From Niveispirillum irakense DSM 11586 (lineage in GTDB: Bacteria > Pseudomonadota > Alphaproteobacteria > Azospirillales > Azospirillaceae), in assembly GCF_000429645.1 (NCBI RefSeq), contig NZ_AUCG01000020.1, forward strand, positions 248,001 to 312,000: 64,000 bases of DNA. The letters run 5' to 3'. The notes beneath the pieces were generated by a model. It did no database searches. It saw only the letters and a list, made by a program, of their open reading frames with translations, and was not told where the DNA came from. This document shows positions 27,088-36,021 of the stretch, one piece after another. A program made the translations under genes and the position numbers. Positions within the stretch are counted from its first letter, which is position 1. The number at the start of each line of letters is the position of its first letter.

Positions 27088-28059
27088 TTACCGTTCCTTC
27101 ACATAAGGCCGACCGCTGGCCTTGGGCGGGATGGCCTTGCCGACGAATCCCGCCAGCAGCAGCACGGTCAGCAGATAAGGCAGCGCTTCGATCAACTGCA
27201 CCGGCACCTCGCCAATGCCCGGCATCACCACACCCTGCAGGCGGGTTTGCAATGCGTCGGCGGCGGCGAACAGCAGGCAGGCAGCCAAGGTGGGCACCGG
27301 TTTCCACTTGCCCAGGATCAAGGCCGCCAGCGCCAGATAGCCCTTGCCGGCGGTCATATTGTTCTGGAAGCCCGCCCCTTGCGCGGTGGAGAGATAGGCA
27401 CCGGCGATGCCACACAGCAGGCCGGCGATCAGCACCGCCTGATAGCGCAGGGCCGGTACGGAAATGCCAGCCGTATCCACGGCAGCCGGGTTTTCCCCCA
27501 CGGCCCGCAGCCGCAGGCCGAAGCGGGTGCGATAGGCTATCCACCCCGTCACCGGCACCAGCACCAGCGCCAGATAAACCAGGACATTATGGCCGCTGAT
27601 CAGTTCATAATACAGGGAGCCCAGCACAGGCACGTTGCGCAGCGTCTCGGCCAAAGGCAGGGTCACTTCGCCGAAACGCGCAGCGGCGGGCAGGTTGGGC
27701 GTGCGCCCGCCCATCTCAAACCAGGCATTGCCCAGGACGGCGGTCAGACCCATGGCGACGATGTTCAGGGCCACACCAGATACGACCTGATTGCCACGAT
27801 GGGTGATGCAGGCAAAACCATGCAGCAGGGCCATGGCCAGCGATGCACCGATGGCCGCCAGCAGGCCCGCCAGGGCAGAGCCGGTGAAGGCGGCGGTGGT
27901 GGCAGCGGCGAACGCCGCCATCAGCATCTTGCCTTCAAGCCCGATATCCACCACGCCCGCGCGTTCGGAATAGAACCCGGCCAGCGCTGCCAGCAACAGG
28001 GGGGCGGCCAGCCGCAGGGTGCTGTCCAGCAGGGAAAGCAGCCAGAAATAGCTTTCCAT
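27088..28059 (-). CDS. Nucleoside ABC transporter permease (second permease)
   Basis: 323-residue inner-membrane permease of the BPD_transp_2 / NupC (YufQ) type. Start chosen at 28059 (MESYFWLLSLLDSTLRLAAP), four bases after the stop of the first permease; the longer frame begins inside that gene. Characteristic pieces: FYSERAGVVDIGLEGKMLMAA, GNQVVSGVALNIVAMGLTA, RFGLRLRAVGENPAAVDTAG. Pairs with the upstream permease to form the channel of a BMP-type nucleoside importer. Confidence 0.88.
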   Translation of the reverse strand: MESYFWLLSLLDSTLRLAAPLLLAALAGFYSERAGVVDIGLEGKMLMAAFAAATTAAFTGSALAGLLAAIGASLAMALLHGFACITHRGNQVVSGVALNIVAMGLTAVLGNAWFEMGGRTPNLPAAARFGEVTLPLAETLRNVPVLGSLYYELISGHNVLVYLALVLVPVTGWIAYRTRFGLRLRAVGENPAAVDTAGISVPALRYQAVLIAGLLCGIAGAYLSTAQGAGFQNNMTAGKGYLALAALILGKWKPVPTLAACLLFAAADALQTRLQGVVMPGIGEVPVQLIEALPYLLTVLLLAGFVGKAIPPKASGRPYVKER

Positions 28060-28063
28060 GGTC

Positions 28064-29191
28064 TCAGGCCCCCGCCGGCTTGGTCGTTGCGGTCGGTTTG
28101 GTGGCGAAGAAGCGCACCAGGGCTGGGCGGAACATATGTTCCAGCGCACCGGCAAACAGGATCACCACACCCTGGATCACCACCACCAGCTCACGGCTGA
28201 TGGATGGATAGTCGAAAATCAGTTCCGTTCCGCCCTGATACAGCATCCCGAACAGGATGGCCGCGGGCACGATGCCCGCCGGATGGTTGCGGCCCATCAG
28301 GGCGACGGCGATGCCGGTAAAGCCCATGCCGGCCGGGAAATTCAGCAGCAGCCGGTGCTGCACGCCATGGATCTCGTTGACGCCCAGCAGGCCGGCCAGC
28401 GCCCCCGACAAGGCCATGGCCAGGATGATCACCTTTTTCGGGTCGATGCCGGCATAGCGGGCGGCATTCTCGTTCGCCCCCACGGTGCGCAGGGCAAAGC
28501 CCCAGCGCGTATGCCAGATGAAGGCCCAGACCAGCACGCAGGTGGCCAACGCCAGGAACAGGGAGAAATTCAACGGCGAGGGGTTCATCTGGATGCCGAC
28601 GGCCGCCGCCATGTCCTGCACCAGCGGCAGGAAGGTGGCGGGGGCGAATTGCTCGCTTTCCGGCGACATCTGGCCCGGCCGGATCAGCACATTCACCATC
28701 AGGTACACCATCAGCGAGGACGCGATGAAATTGAACATGATGGTGGTGATCACGACATGGCTGCCGCGATAGGCCTGGAGATAACCTGGAATGGCCCCCC
28801 ACATCGCGCCGAAGGCAGCGCCCCCCAGCACGGACAAAGGCAACACCAGATACCATGGCATGTCGCCCACAGCCAGGCACACCAGACCGACACCCAGCCC
28901 GCCCAGATAGGCCTGCCCCTCGCCCCCGATATTGAACAGCCCGCCATGGAAGGCGACGGCGACGGCAAGGGCGGTGAAGATCAGGCTGGTGGCGTAATAA
29001 AGCGTGTAGCCCAGCCCCTCACTGGTGCCGAGCGCGCCCTGTACCATGGTCCACATCGCCCCCAGCGGGTCTTCACCGATGGCGAGGATGACAAGCGCGG
29101 AGACGACCAGCGCCAGCACGACATTGATGACGGGCAGCAGCACCCCCGTCGCCCACCAGGGCAGATTATCCGGTCCGGTTCCCGCGCTCAT
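28064..29191 (-). CDS. Nucleoside ABC transporter permease (first permease)
   Basis: 375-residue membrane permease of the NupB (YufP) type. The ATG at 29191 has GAGGA 8-12 bases upstream and lies 1 base after the ATPase stop; a GTG at 29206 is in frame but inside that gene. Pieces typical of the family: AFHGGLFNIGGEGQAYLGGL, WGAIPGYLQAYRGSHVVITT, RYAGIDPKKVIILAMALSGA. Spacing shows one operon with the ATPase and second permease. Confidence 0.88.
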   Translation of the reverse strand: MSAGTGPDNLPWWATGVLLPVINVVLALVVSALVILAIGEDPLGAMWTMVQGALGTSEGLGYTLYYATSLIFTALAVAVAFHGGLFNIGGEGQAYLGGLGVGLVCLAVGDMPWYLVLPLSVLGGAAFGAMWGAIPGYLQAYRGSHVVITTIMFNFIASSLMVYLMVNVLIRPGQMSPESEQFAPATFLPLVQDMAAAVGIQMNPSPLNFSLFLALATCVLVWAFIWHTRWGFALRTVGANENAARYAGIDPKKVIILAMALSGALAGLLGVNEIHGVQHRLLLNFPAGMGFTGIAVALMGRNHPAGIVPAAILFGMLYQGGTELIFDYPSISRELVVVIQGVVILFAGALEHMFRPALVRFFATKPTATTKPAGA

Positions 29192-29192
29192 C

Positions 29193-30794
29193 TCACTGTT
29201 CCTCACCGGATACGCTGCCGGTCGCTGTTTCGGCGACGCCGGCCATCATGCTGCCGATACGGCCTTCCGTGGCCTCAGCGGCTGACAATTCGCCCACGAT
29301 CTCCCCGTCGCACATCACCAGGATGCGGTCGGAAAGGGCCATGATCTCATCCAGTTCGGCAGAGACCAGCAGGATCGCCTTGCCCCGGTCGCGCAGGGCC
29401 ACAAGCTGCTTATGGATGAAGGCGATGGCGCCAATATCCACGCCGCGCGTCGGCTGGCCGACCAGCAGGATATCGGGGTCGCGCTCCATCTCCCGGGCCA
29501 TGACCAGCTTCTGCTGATTACCGCCGGAAAAGAGAGAGGTGCGCAGCGCCGGATCGCGGGGGCGCACATCAAACCGTTCCATCAGTTCCGCCGTCTTGGC
29601 GGTGACGCGCTTCCAGTCCAGGCGCCACTTGCGGGCCAGACCCTTTTCCTCATGATAGCCCAGGATGGCGCTTTGGGCGGCGGGGAATTCCTTCACCACG
29701 GCCAGCTTCAAGCGGTCCTCAGGCACATGGGCCACGCCGCGCCGGCGGGCATCGGCCGGGTCATAGGTGCCGCCCGGTTCCAGAGCGGTGCCCTTGATCG
29801 TCACGCGACCGCTGGCGAAGGGGCGCATGCCCGACAGGACTTCCAGCAATTCCGACTGTCCATTGCCGGCCACACCGGCCACGCCAACAATTTCCCCCGC
29901 CCGCACGGTGAGGCAGGCATTTTTCAAGGTGGTGACGCCGCGGGCATCCACCACATTCACGCCGTCTGCCGCCAGCAGCACCGGGCCTGGCTGCGGCGGG
30001 GCCTTTTCCACGTCCAGATTGGCCTTACGGCCCACCATGGCATCGGCCAATTCCTGGCGGCTGGTGGCGGCCGTGGCGAATTCCGCCACCACGGCGCCGC
30101 GACGCAGCACCGACACATGGTCGGTGATGGCCATGATTTCCTTCAGCTTGTGCGTGATCAGCACCACGGTGCGGCCTTCTGCCCGCAACCGCTCCAGGAT
30201 GCGGAAAAGCTGCTCCACCTCCGGTGGGGACAGCACGGCGGTCGGCTCGTCCAGGATCAGCACATCGGCGCCGCGATACAGCGCCTTCAGGATTTCAACG
30301 CGCTGCTGCACGCCCACGGGCAGATCGGCAACCAGGGCATCCAGGGGCACTTCCAGGCCGAAGGTGCGCTCCAGTTCCTCCACCTCGCGCCGGGCGCGGG
30401 CCACGGCGGGGGCCAGCAGCGGGCCGCCTTCATGGCCCAGCAGCAGATTTTCCAGAACGGTGAAGGTTTCCACCAGCATGAAATGCTGATGCACCATGCC
30501 GATGCCAAGCCCGATCGCATCCTGCGACCCCTTGATCTCCACCTCCCGGCCGCGCACCAGGATCTGCCCGCTATCGGCGTGGTAGAAACCGTACAGGATG
30601 CTCATCAAGGTGGATTTGCCGGCCCCATTCTCCCCCACCAGCCCATGGATGGAGGCGGGGGCAAAACGCAGGGTGACGTCCTTGTTGGCATGGACGGGGC
30701 CAAACCGCTTGTCGATGCCGACAAGCTCCACCGCCCATTGATGGGCGGATTTCGGGGGGGAATGCGGGGCCGGCGTGACGGTCACTGCGTGCAT
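29193..30794 (-). CDS. Nucleoside ABC transporter ATPase with two ABC domains
   Basis: 533-residue cytoplasmic energiser of the RbsA/NupA layout. Domain 1 (about 20-260) has Walker A GENGAGKSTLMSIL and Walker B LILDEPTAVLSPPE. Domain 2 (about 270-520) has a divergent Walker A (GVAGNGQSELLEVLSG), the signature FSGGNQQKL and a Walker B region DPDILLVGQPTRGVDIGA. The degenerate second nucleotide site is usual in this family. It lies between the periplasmic binding protein gene (28 bases upstream) and the permeases. Confidence 0.92.
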   Translation of the reverse strand: MHAVTVTPAPHSPPKSAHQWAVELVGIDKRFGPVHANKDVTLRFAPASIHGLVGENGAGKSTLMSILYGFYHADSGQILVRGREVEIKGSQDAIGLGIGMVHQHFMLVETFTVLENLLLGHEGGPLLAPAVARARREVEELERTFGLEVPLDALVADLPVGVQQRVEILKALYRGADVLILDEPTAVLSPPEVEQLFRILERLRAEGRTVVLITHKLKEIMAITDHVSVLRRGAVVAEFATAATSRQELADAMVGRKANLDVEKAPPQPGPVLLAADGVNVVDARGVTTLKNACLTVRAGEIVGVAGVAGNGQSELLEVLSGMRPFASGRVTIKGTALEPGGTYDPADARRRGVAHVPEDRLKLAVVKEFPAAQSAILGYHEEKGLARKWRLDWKRVTAKTAELMERFDVRPRDPALRTSLFSGGNQQKLVMAREMERDPDILLVGQPTRGVDIGAIAFIHKQLVALRDRGKAILLVSAELDEIMALSDRILVMCDGEIVGELSAAEATEGRIGSMMAGVAETATGSVSGEEQ

Positions 30795-30822
30795 CCGTTG
30801 CGATGGGTTGTCACGATGGGCA

Positions 30823-31836
30823 TCAATAATTGCAATTGCCGGCGTCGCTGTAATTCACGACGCGGCGGGTACCGGCCTTGATCTCGTCCGATGCCTTGGT
30901 CACGGCGGCAAGCATTTCCGGCGTGATCAGGGGGCGGTTATTCTCATCCAGTGCCCAGCCCACCCCTTCCTCTGTCAGTCCCAGGCGCTGATGGCCGGGC
31001 TTCCAGGTGCCGTCCATGACGCCTTTGAAGGCGTTATAGGCGGCCACATCCACGCGCTTGATCATGCTGGTCAGCACATGGCCGGGGAACAGGTGGTTCT
31101 GGTTGCTGTCCACGCCAATGCCCTGCTTGCCGGCATCGGCGGCGGCCTGCAGCACGCCCAGGCCCGTCTGGCCGGCGGCGGCGAAAATCACATCCGCACC
31201 CCGGTCCATCTGGCTTTTTGCCAGTTCGCTGCCGCGCGTGGGATCGGCCCAGGCGGCAGGCGTGGAACCCGCCATGTTGGAGATGATTTTGGCATCCGGG
31301 CGGGTGGCCTTCACCCCCTGCTCATACCCGCAGACGAAGCGGCGGATCAGGGGGATATCCATGCCGCCGACGAACCCGACCGTGCCGGTCTTCGATGCCA
31401 GCGCCGCCAGTACACCGACCAGATAGGAGCCTTCATGCTCGGCGAATTCCACCGACTGGACATTGGGCAGATCGACGAACCCGTCAATCAGGGTGAAGCG
31501 GACCTCGGGATATTCCTTGGCCACCTTCTCCACCGACGGCGCCATGGAAAAGCCGACGGCCACGATCACCTTGGCGTTGCGGGCGGCCAGACGGCGCAGG
31601 AACTGCTCGCGCTGCGCCTCGTTCGTGATCTCGAACCAGCGGAAATTGACGCCGGTGTCGGCCTTGAACCGCTCCGCGCCCTGATTGGCCCCTTCATTGA
31701 AGGATTTGTCGAATCGACCGCCCATATCGAAGACGATAGCGGGGGCAAATGTCTTCTCGGATTCGGCGCCTGTGGCTCCTGCAACAACGGATAGGGACAA
31801 GGCGGCCGCGCAAGCGGCACGGCGAAAAAAATTCAT
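30823..31836 (-). CDS. BMP-family periplasmic nucleoside-binding protein
   Basis: 337 residues from the ATG at 31836 (MNFFRRAACAAALSLSVVAG), giving a signal peptide; the longer open frame upstream is not credible. BMP/PnrA landmarks: VFDMGGRFDKSFNEGANQGA, VEFAEHEGSYLVGVLAAL, KTGTVGFVGGMDIPLIRRF, DVIFAAAGQTGLGVLQAA and GVDSNQNHLFPGHVLTSM. No lipobox follows the signal, so a soluble periplasmic protein is likely, unlike the lipoprotein forms of spirochaetes and Firmicutes. It heads the importer operon and diverges from phoX; their shared 298-base gap holds a PHO box, so phosphate control is possible. Confidence 0.9.
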   Translation of the reverse strand: MNFFRRAACAAALSLSVVAGATGAESEKTFAPAIVFDMGGRFDKSFNEGANQGAERFKADTGVNFRWFEITNEAQREQFLRRLAARNAKVIVAVGFSMAPSVEKVAKEYPEVRFTLIDGFVDLPNVQSVEFAEHEGSYLVGVLAALASKTGTVGFVGGMDIPLIRRFVCGYEQGVKATRPDAKIISNMAGSTPAAWADPTRGSELAKSQMDRGADVIFAAAGQTGLGVLQAAADAGKQGIGVDSNQNHLFPGHVLTSMIKRVDVAAYNAFKGVMDGTWKPGHQRLGLTEEGVGWALDENNRPLITPEMLAAVTKASDEIKAGTRRVVNYSDAGNCNY

Positions 31837-32030
31837 CGGCACCGTTCCGAAAGAAGGCTGTATGCGCCCGTATCCCCAGGATCGGGGCGCCATCGACATA
31901 CCAGCCGCACAAGCTAGCCAGTTCGCCGGGCGGGGGCAAGATATGGCGGATATTTTATTGCCCGCGTGGCTTTTGCGCATGCCATCCGCCCGCACGCTAT
32001 CGGAACGAGCGAGGCGCGCTGTCGCAGGCG

Positions 32031-32048
32031 CTGTCAAATAACTGTAGC
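32031..32048 (+). promoter_or_regulatory. PHO box (PhoB-binding site) before phoX
   Basis: CTGTCAAATAACTGTAGC has two 7-base half-sites, CTGTCAA and CTGTAGC, spaced 11 bases start to start, matching the PhoB consensus. A third, weaker CTGTCGC begins at 32019. It is 87 bases upstream of the phoX ATG. Confidence 0.72.
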
Positions 32049-32134
32049 ATCATCAGTCTATAAGCGGCACCAACCATACCTTATCGCCCCTGGCCCGGCC
32101 CCTGTCGGAACCAGCCTATCGGAGCTTCCATCCC

Positions 32135-34192
32135 ATGTCCGTCGACAGCATCACCTTTGAAGAGTTCGAAGCGGTCCAGAATCGCGCGAGCAGCCCGGAG
32201 AATGAACCGACCTTCGGTGAGGTGGTGCAGCAGCGGCTGGGTCGGCGCGACATCCTGCGCGGTATCCTGGGCACGTCCGCCATCGCCGCTTTCGGCCCGG
32301 CCATTCCGTTGCCGGCCGGGATGGGCGATGCCGCGGCCCAGGCCGCCGCCCGCCCGCTGCCCAAGGATAAGGATGGTTTCAGCTTCGTCTTTGATGAGTT
32401 GGCGCGGGGTGTGGATGAAACCCACCATGTGGCAGCCGGCCATAATGCCGATGTGCTGATCCGCTGGGGCGACCCGCTGTTCGCCAACGCCCCGGCCTTC
32501 GATCCGCAGAAGCAGACGCCCCAGTCCCAGCTTCAGCAGTTCGGCTATAATTGCGATTACACCGCCTTCATGCCCCTGCCGCTGGGATCGAAAACGGCGG
32601 ATCATGGCCTGCTCTGGGTCAATCATGAATATACGATCGCGGATATGATGTTCCCCGGCCTGGTGCCGGAAGGCCAGGACCGGTCTGTGCCCGAAGCCAT
32701 CACCAAGGATATGGTCGAGATCGAGATGGCAGCCCATGGCGGCTCCATCGTCGAGATCAAGCGCGGTAAGGACGGCAAATGGGCCTATGTGCGCGACAGC
32801 AAATATAACCGCCGTATCAATGCCGTGAACACGGAGATGGAATTCACCGGTCCGGCCGCCGGCCATGCACGGATGAAGACCAAGGACGATCCCGCCGGCC
32901 GCAAGGTCATTGGCATGCTGAATAACTGCGCTGGTGGCTTCACCCCCTGGGGCACGGTCCTGTCGGGGGAAGAGAATATCGACGGCTATTTCATGGGCAC
33001 CGTCGATCAGTCCCACCCGGAGCAGCGCAATTACGACCGGATGACGGTGCCGTCGCCCTGGTACCAGTGGGGGCGGTTCCATGACCGGTTCAACATCAAC
33101 AAGGATCCCTATGCGGCCAATCGCTATGGCTGGATCGTGGAGATCGACCCCTATGACCCGACCAGCACGCCGCGCAAGCTGACGGCGCTTGGCCGTTTCA
33201 AGCATGAGGGGGCCGGTGTCCATGTGAACAAGGATGGCCGCGTCGTCGTCTATATGGGCGACGACCAGAAGTTCGAGCATGTGTACCGCTTTGTCTCCAA
33301 GGGCAAATTCAACCCGGCCGACCGCAAGGCCAATATGAAGCTGCTGGATGAGGGCACGCTTTCCGTTGCCCGCTTCGACGCGGATGGTTCGGTCCACTGG
33401 CTGCCGCTGGTCCATGGCAAGGGGCCGCTGACGGCGGCGAACGGCTTCAAGGACCAGGGCGACGTGATGATCTCCGCCCGGCTGGCGGCCACGCATCTGG
33501 GGGCCACGCGCATGGACCGGCCCGAGGATGTGGAGGTCAATCCCCGCACCGGCCTTGTCTATATCATGCTGACCAACAATGATGACCGCGCGCCGGAATC
33601 GCCGCTGCATCCGGCCCAGGCCCAGGTCAATGCCGCCAACCCGCGCGCCGGCAATAGCTGGGGCCATATTGTGGAAATGGCGCCGCCGGGTGGTGACCAT
33701 ACGGCTGACAGCTTCAAGTGGGAAATCCTGCTGAAGGCCGGTAACCCGGCCAAGCCGGAGACGGCGGCCAGCTTCAACCCGGCCACGACTGAAAATGGCT
33801 GGTTTGCCTGCCCGGATAATTGCGCCTTTGACAGCATGGGCCGCCTGTGGGTGGGCACCGACCAGGGCAACAAGTGGCAATGGACCAGCGGCGATGCCGA
33901 TGGCATCTGGGCGGTGGAAACCGAAGGCCCGCTGCGCGGCACGGCGCGGATGTTCTTCCGTGTGCCGATCGGGGCGGAAATGACCGGACCCAGCTTCACC
34001 CCCGATGATGGCGCCTTGTTCCTGTCCGTGCAGCATCCCGGCGTGGACGGGGTGGAGAAGGTGACCAAAAGCGGCGGTCGCGGCACTTTCGCCGATCCCG
34101 GCACCCGCTGGCCGGACTTCAAGCCCGACATGCCGCCCCGTCCGTCGGTGGTGGTGGTGACGCGCAAGGGTGGCGGGCCCATCGGGGTGTGA
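32135..34192 (+). CDS. phoX: Alkaline phosphatase PhoX, Tat-exported
   Basis: 685-residue Ca/Fe-dependent periplasmic phosphomonoesterase. The Tat motif GRRDILRGILG (36-46) sits after an unusually long N-region, as usual in PhoX. Family features: DETHHVAAGHNADVLIRWGD, FGYNCDYTAFMPL, LLWVNHEYT, NNCAGGFTPWGTVLSGEEN, HEGAGVHVNKDGRVVVYMGD and RPEDVEVNPRTGLVYIMLTN. The PHO box upstream indicates phosphate-starvation control. The next gene encodes a second phosphatase, PhoD. Confidence 0.95.
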   Translation: MSVDSITFEEFEAVQNRASSPENEPTFGEVVQQRLGRRDILRGILGTSAIAAFGPAIPLPAGMGDAAAQAAARPLPKDKDGFSFVFDELARGVDETHHVAAGHNADVLIRWGDPLFANAPAFDPQKQTPQSQLQQFGYNCDYTAFMPLPLGSKTADHGLLWVNHEYTIADMMFPGLVPEGQDRSVPEAITKDMVEIEMAAHGGSIVEIKRGKDGKWAYVRDSKYNRRINAVNTEMEFTGPAAGHARMKTKDDPAGRKVIGMLNNCAGGFTPWGTVLSGEENIDGYFMGTVDQSHPEQRNYDRMTVPSPWYQWGRFHDRFNINKDPYAANRYGWIVEIDPYDPTSTPRKLTALGRFKHEGAGVHVNKDGRVVVYMGDDQKFEHVYRFVSKGKFNPADRKANMKLLDEGTLSVARFDADGSVHWLPLVHGKGPLTAANGFKDQGDVMISARLAATHLGATRMDRPEDVEVNPRTGLVYIMLTNNDDRAPESPLHPAQAQVNAANPRAGNSWGHIVEMAPPGGDHTADSFKWEILLKAGNPAKPETAASFNPATTENGWFACPDNCAFDSMGRLWVGTDQGNKWQWTSGDADGIWAVETEGPLRGTARMFFRVPIGAEMTGPSFTPDDGALFLSVQHPGVDGVEKVTKSGGRGTFADPGTRWPDFKPDMPPRPSVVVVTRKGGGPIGV

Positions 34193-34370
34193 CAAAAGGT
34201 CAGTAACAATCGCTTGTCACCGCCTGTCGGGAATGGCACATGCGGTGACGGGGTGGTTGCTGCCACTCTTGCTTGACATATTCGCACTGATTTCCGGGGC
34301 TTCGCTCAACCCTTGTCCTTTCGCCAGAAATGGGCAGGCGGGCGAAGCCTTTGCTGTTGGACGCTAGGCC

Positions 34371-35972
34371 ATGAAGACGATCCTGCCTGCCCCGCTCGCC
34401 CTGACCCGGCGCCAGTTGTTGAAAGCCTCCGGCGCTGTGGCCGCCACGGCCCTTGCGGTGCCGTCCATGGTCCGGCCCGCCTTCGGGCAGATGAATTTCG
34501 TCGATTATCCTTTCCAGCTTGGTATCGCCGCCGGCGATCCCTGGCCCGACGGTTTCGTCATCTGGACCCGGCTGGCGCCGCGCCCGCTGGATCCGGACTA
34601 TGGCATGTCCAAGGATATCATCCCGGTGGATTGGGAGGTTGCGACCGATATCCGGTTCAAGGATGTGGTGGCCAAGGGCACGGCCAAGGCCCATCCGGAA
34701 CTGGGCCATGCGGTGCATGTGGAACTGGCGGGGCTGCAGCCCGGACGTCCCTATCACTACCGGTTCCGCTGCGGCGGGCACAGTTCTGCTATCGGGCGGG
34801 CCCGCACAGCGCCGGTTGCCGGCGCGCCCTTATCGCGTCTGCGCTTTGGTGTTGCGGGTTGCCAGAATTACGACCATGGCTATTTCACCGCCTTTGAATA
34901 TCTGGCGAAGGAAGACCTGGATTTCGTCTTCCATTATGGCGACTACATTTATGAGAGTGGCTATCGGCCCCTCTATTTCAGCCGCTTCTCGGAGGAAATG
35001 GAGCCGACCGTCCGCAGCTTGCAGCAGGCCGAGCCCTATTCACTGGACGAATATCGCCGCCGCTATGCTGGCTACAAGATGGACCCGGACCTTCAGCGCG
35101 CCCACATGGCGGCGGCCTGGATTACCGTTTGGGACGATCACGAAGTCGTCGATAATTGGGCGAGCGATTATGACAAGGGCGGTACGCCGGCGGAAATCTT
35201 CCGTCTGCGCCGTGCCGCCGCCGCCCAGGCCTATTATGAGCATATGCCGCTGCGTCGCAGTTCGATCCCCAACGGCCCCGATATCCAGCTTTACCGGCGC
35301 TTCGCGTTCGGCGACCTGCTGGATATGCATGTGCTGGATACGCGCCAGTATCGCAGCGACCAGCCTTGCAAGGACGGCTTCCGCCCCGCCTGCCCGGAGG
35401 TGGATGATCCCAGCCTGACCGTGCTGGGCGATACGCAGGAAAAATGGCTGTTCGACAATATCGCCTCCTCCTCTGCGCGGTGGAGCAGTCTGGCCCAGCA
35501 GGTGATGCTGATGCCGTGTGACCGGGAGCCGGGGCCGGCTGATATCCGCAATCTGGATACCTGGGACCCCTACCGCGTGGCCCGCGCCCGGCTGCTGCGC
35601 CATCTGCATGATGTCGGCCGCCGCAACACCGTGGTGCTGACCGGCGATGAGCATCAGAATTTTGCCGGTGATGTGAAGCTGGAGCCGTTCAACCAGGATA
35701 GTCCCGTCGTTGCTACGGAGTTTGTTACCACCTCGATCAGTTCTGGTGGTGATGGCGGGGTGGAGCGGCCAATCGCCAAGGGCATGCTGGAAGAGAACCC
35801 GCATATCAAGCTGATCAACGACCAGCGCGGTTATGCCATCTGCGATGTCACGGCCAAACGGTGGGAGATCGACTTCAAGGTTCTGGACCGGGTGTCCACC
35901 AAGGGCGGCACCCTGTCCAGCCGCGCCCGCTTTGCCGTGGAGCCGGGCCGCCCCGGCGTGCGCAAAGCCTGA
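34371..35972 (+). CDS. phoD: Alkaline phosphatase PhoD, Tat-exported
   Basis: 533-residue periplasmic phosphomonoesterase/phosphodiesterase. The Tat signal has TRRQLLKASGAVAATAL (12-28). Fibronectin-like N-domain at about 45-155, then the metallophosphatase core: FGVAGCQNYDHGYFTAFEYL, DFVFHYGDYIYE, WDDHEVVDNWASDYDKGGT, LTGDEHQNFAGDVKL. It follows phoX by 178 bases on the same strand and probably has its own promoter; no convincing PHO box was found in that gap. Together with the adjacent nucleoside importer it suggests use of nucleotides as a phosphorus source. Confidence 0.94.
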   Translation: MKTILPAPLALTRRQLLKASGAVAATALAVPSMVRPAFGQMNFVDYPFQLGIAAGDPWPDGFVIWTRLAPRPLDPDYGMSKDIIPVDWEVATDIRFKDVVAKGTAKAHPELGHAVHVELAGLQPGRPYHYRFRCGGHSSAIGRARTAPVAGAPLSRLRFGVAGCQNYDHGYFTAFEYLAKEDLDFVFHYGDYIYESGYRPLYFSRFSEEMEPTVRSLQQAEPYSLDEYRRRYAGYKMDPDLQRAHMAAAWITVWDDHEVVDNWASDYDKGGTPAEIFRLRRAAAAQAYYEHMPLRRSSIPNGPDIQLYRRFAFGDLLDMHVLDTRQYRSDQPCKDGFRPACPEVDDPSLTVLGDTQEKWLFDNIASSSARWSSLAQQVMLMPCDREPGPADIRNLDTWDPYRVARARLLRHLHDVGRRNTVVLTGDEHQNFAGDVKLEPFNQDSPVVATEFVTTSISSGGDGGVERPIAKGMLEENPHIKLINDQRGYAICDVTAKRWEIDFKVLDRVSTKGGTLSSRARFAVEPGRPGVRKA

Positions 35973-35982
35973 TTTGGCTGGG

Positions 35983-36015
35983 TCAAAGGGGCGGCCCGCC
36001 AGACCGCCCCTTTGA
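35983..36015. terminator. Bidirectional terminator between phoD and the MCP-like gene
   Basis: TCAAAGGGGCGG ... CCGCCCCTTTGA is a perfect 12-pair stem with a 9-base loop, placed between the convergent stop codons. The A/T ends of the stem give short T-tracts on both strands. Confidence 0.82.
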
Positions 36016-36021
36016 AGATGT

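Noticed and set aside
32081-34195. Leftward 704-codon frame opposite phoX
   Set aside because: Full antisense shadow of phoX, rich in His/Gly/Arg with no family features; length alone is due to high third-position G+C.
34193-34370. Possible second PHO box before phoD
   Set aside because: TTGTC and CTGTC half-sites near 34213-34230 are spaced 10, not 11, bases and the remaining positions match poorly.
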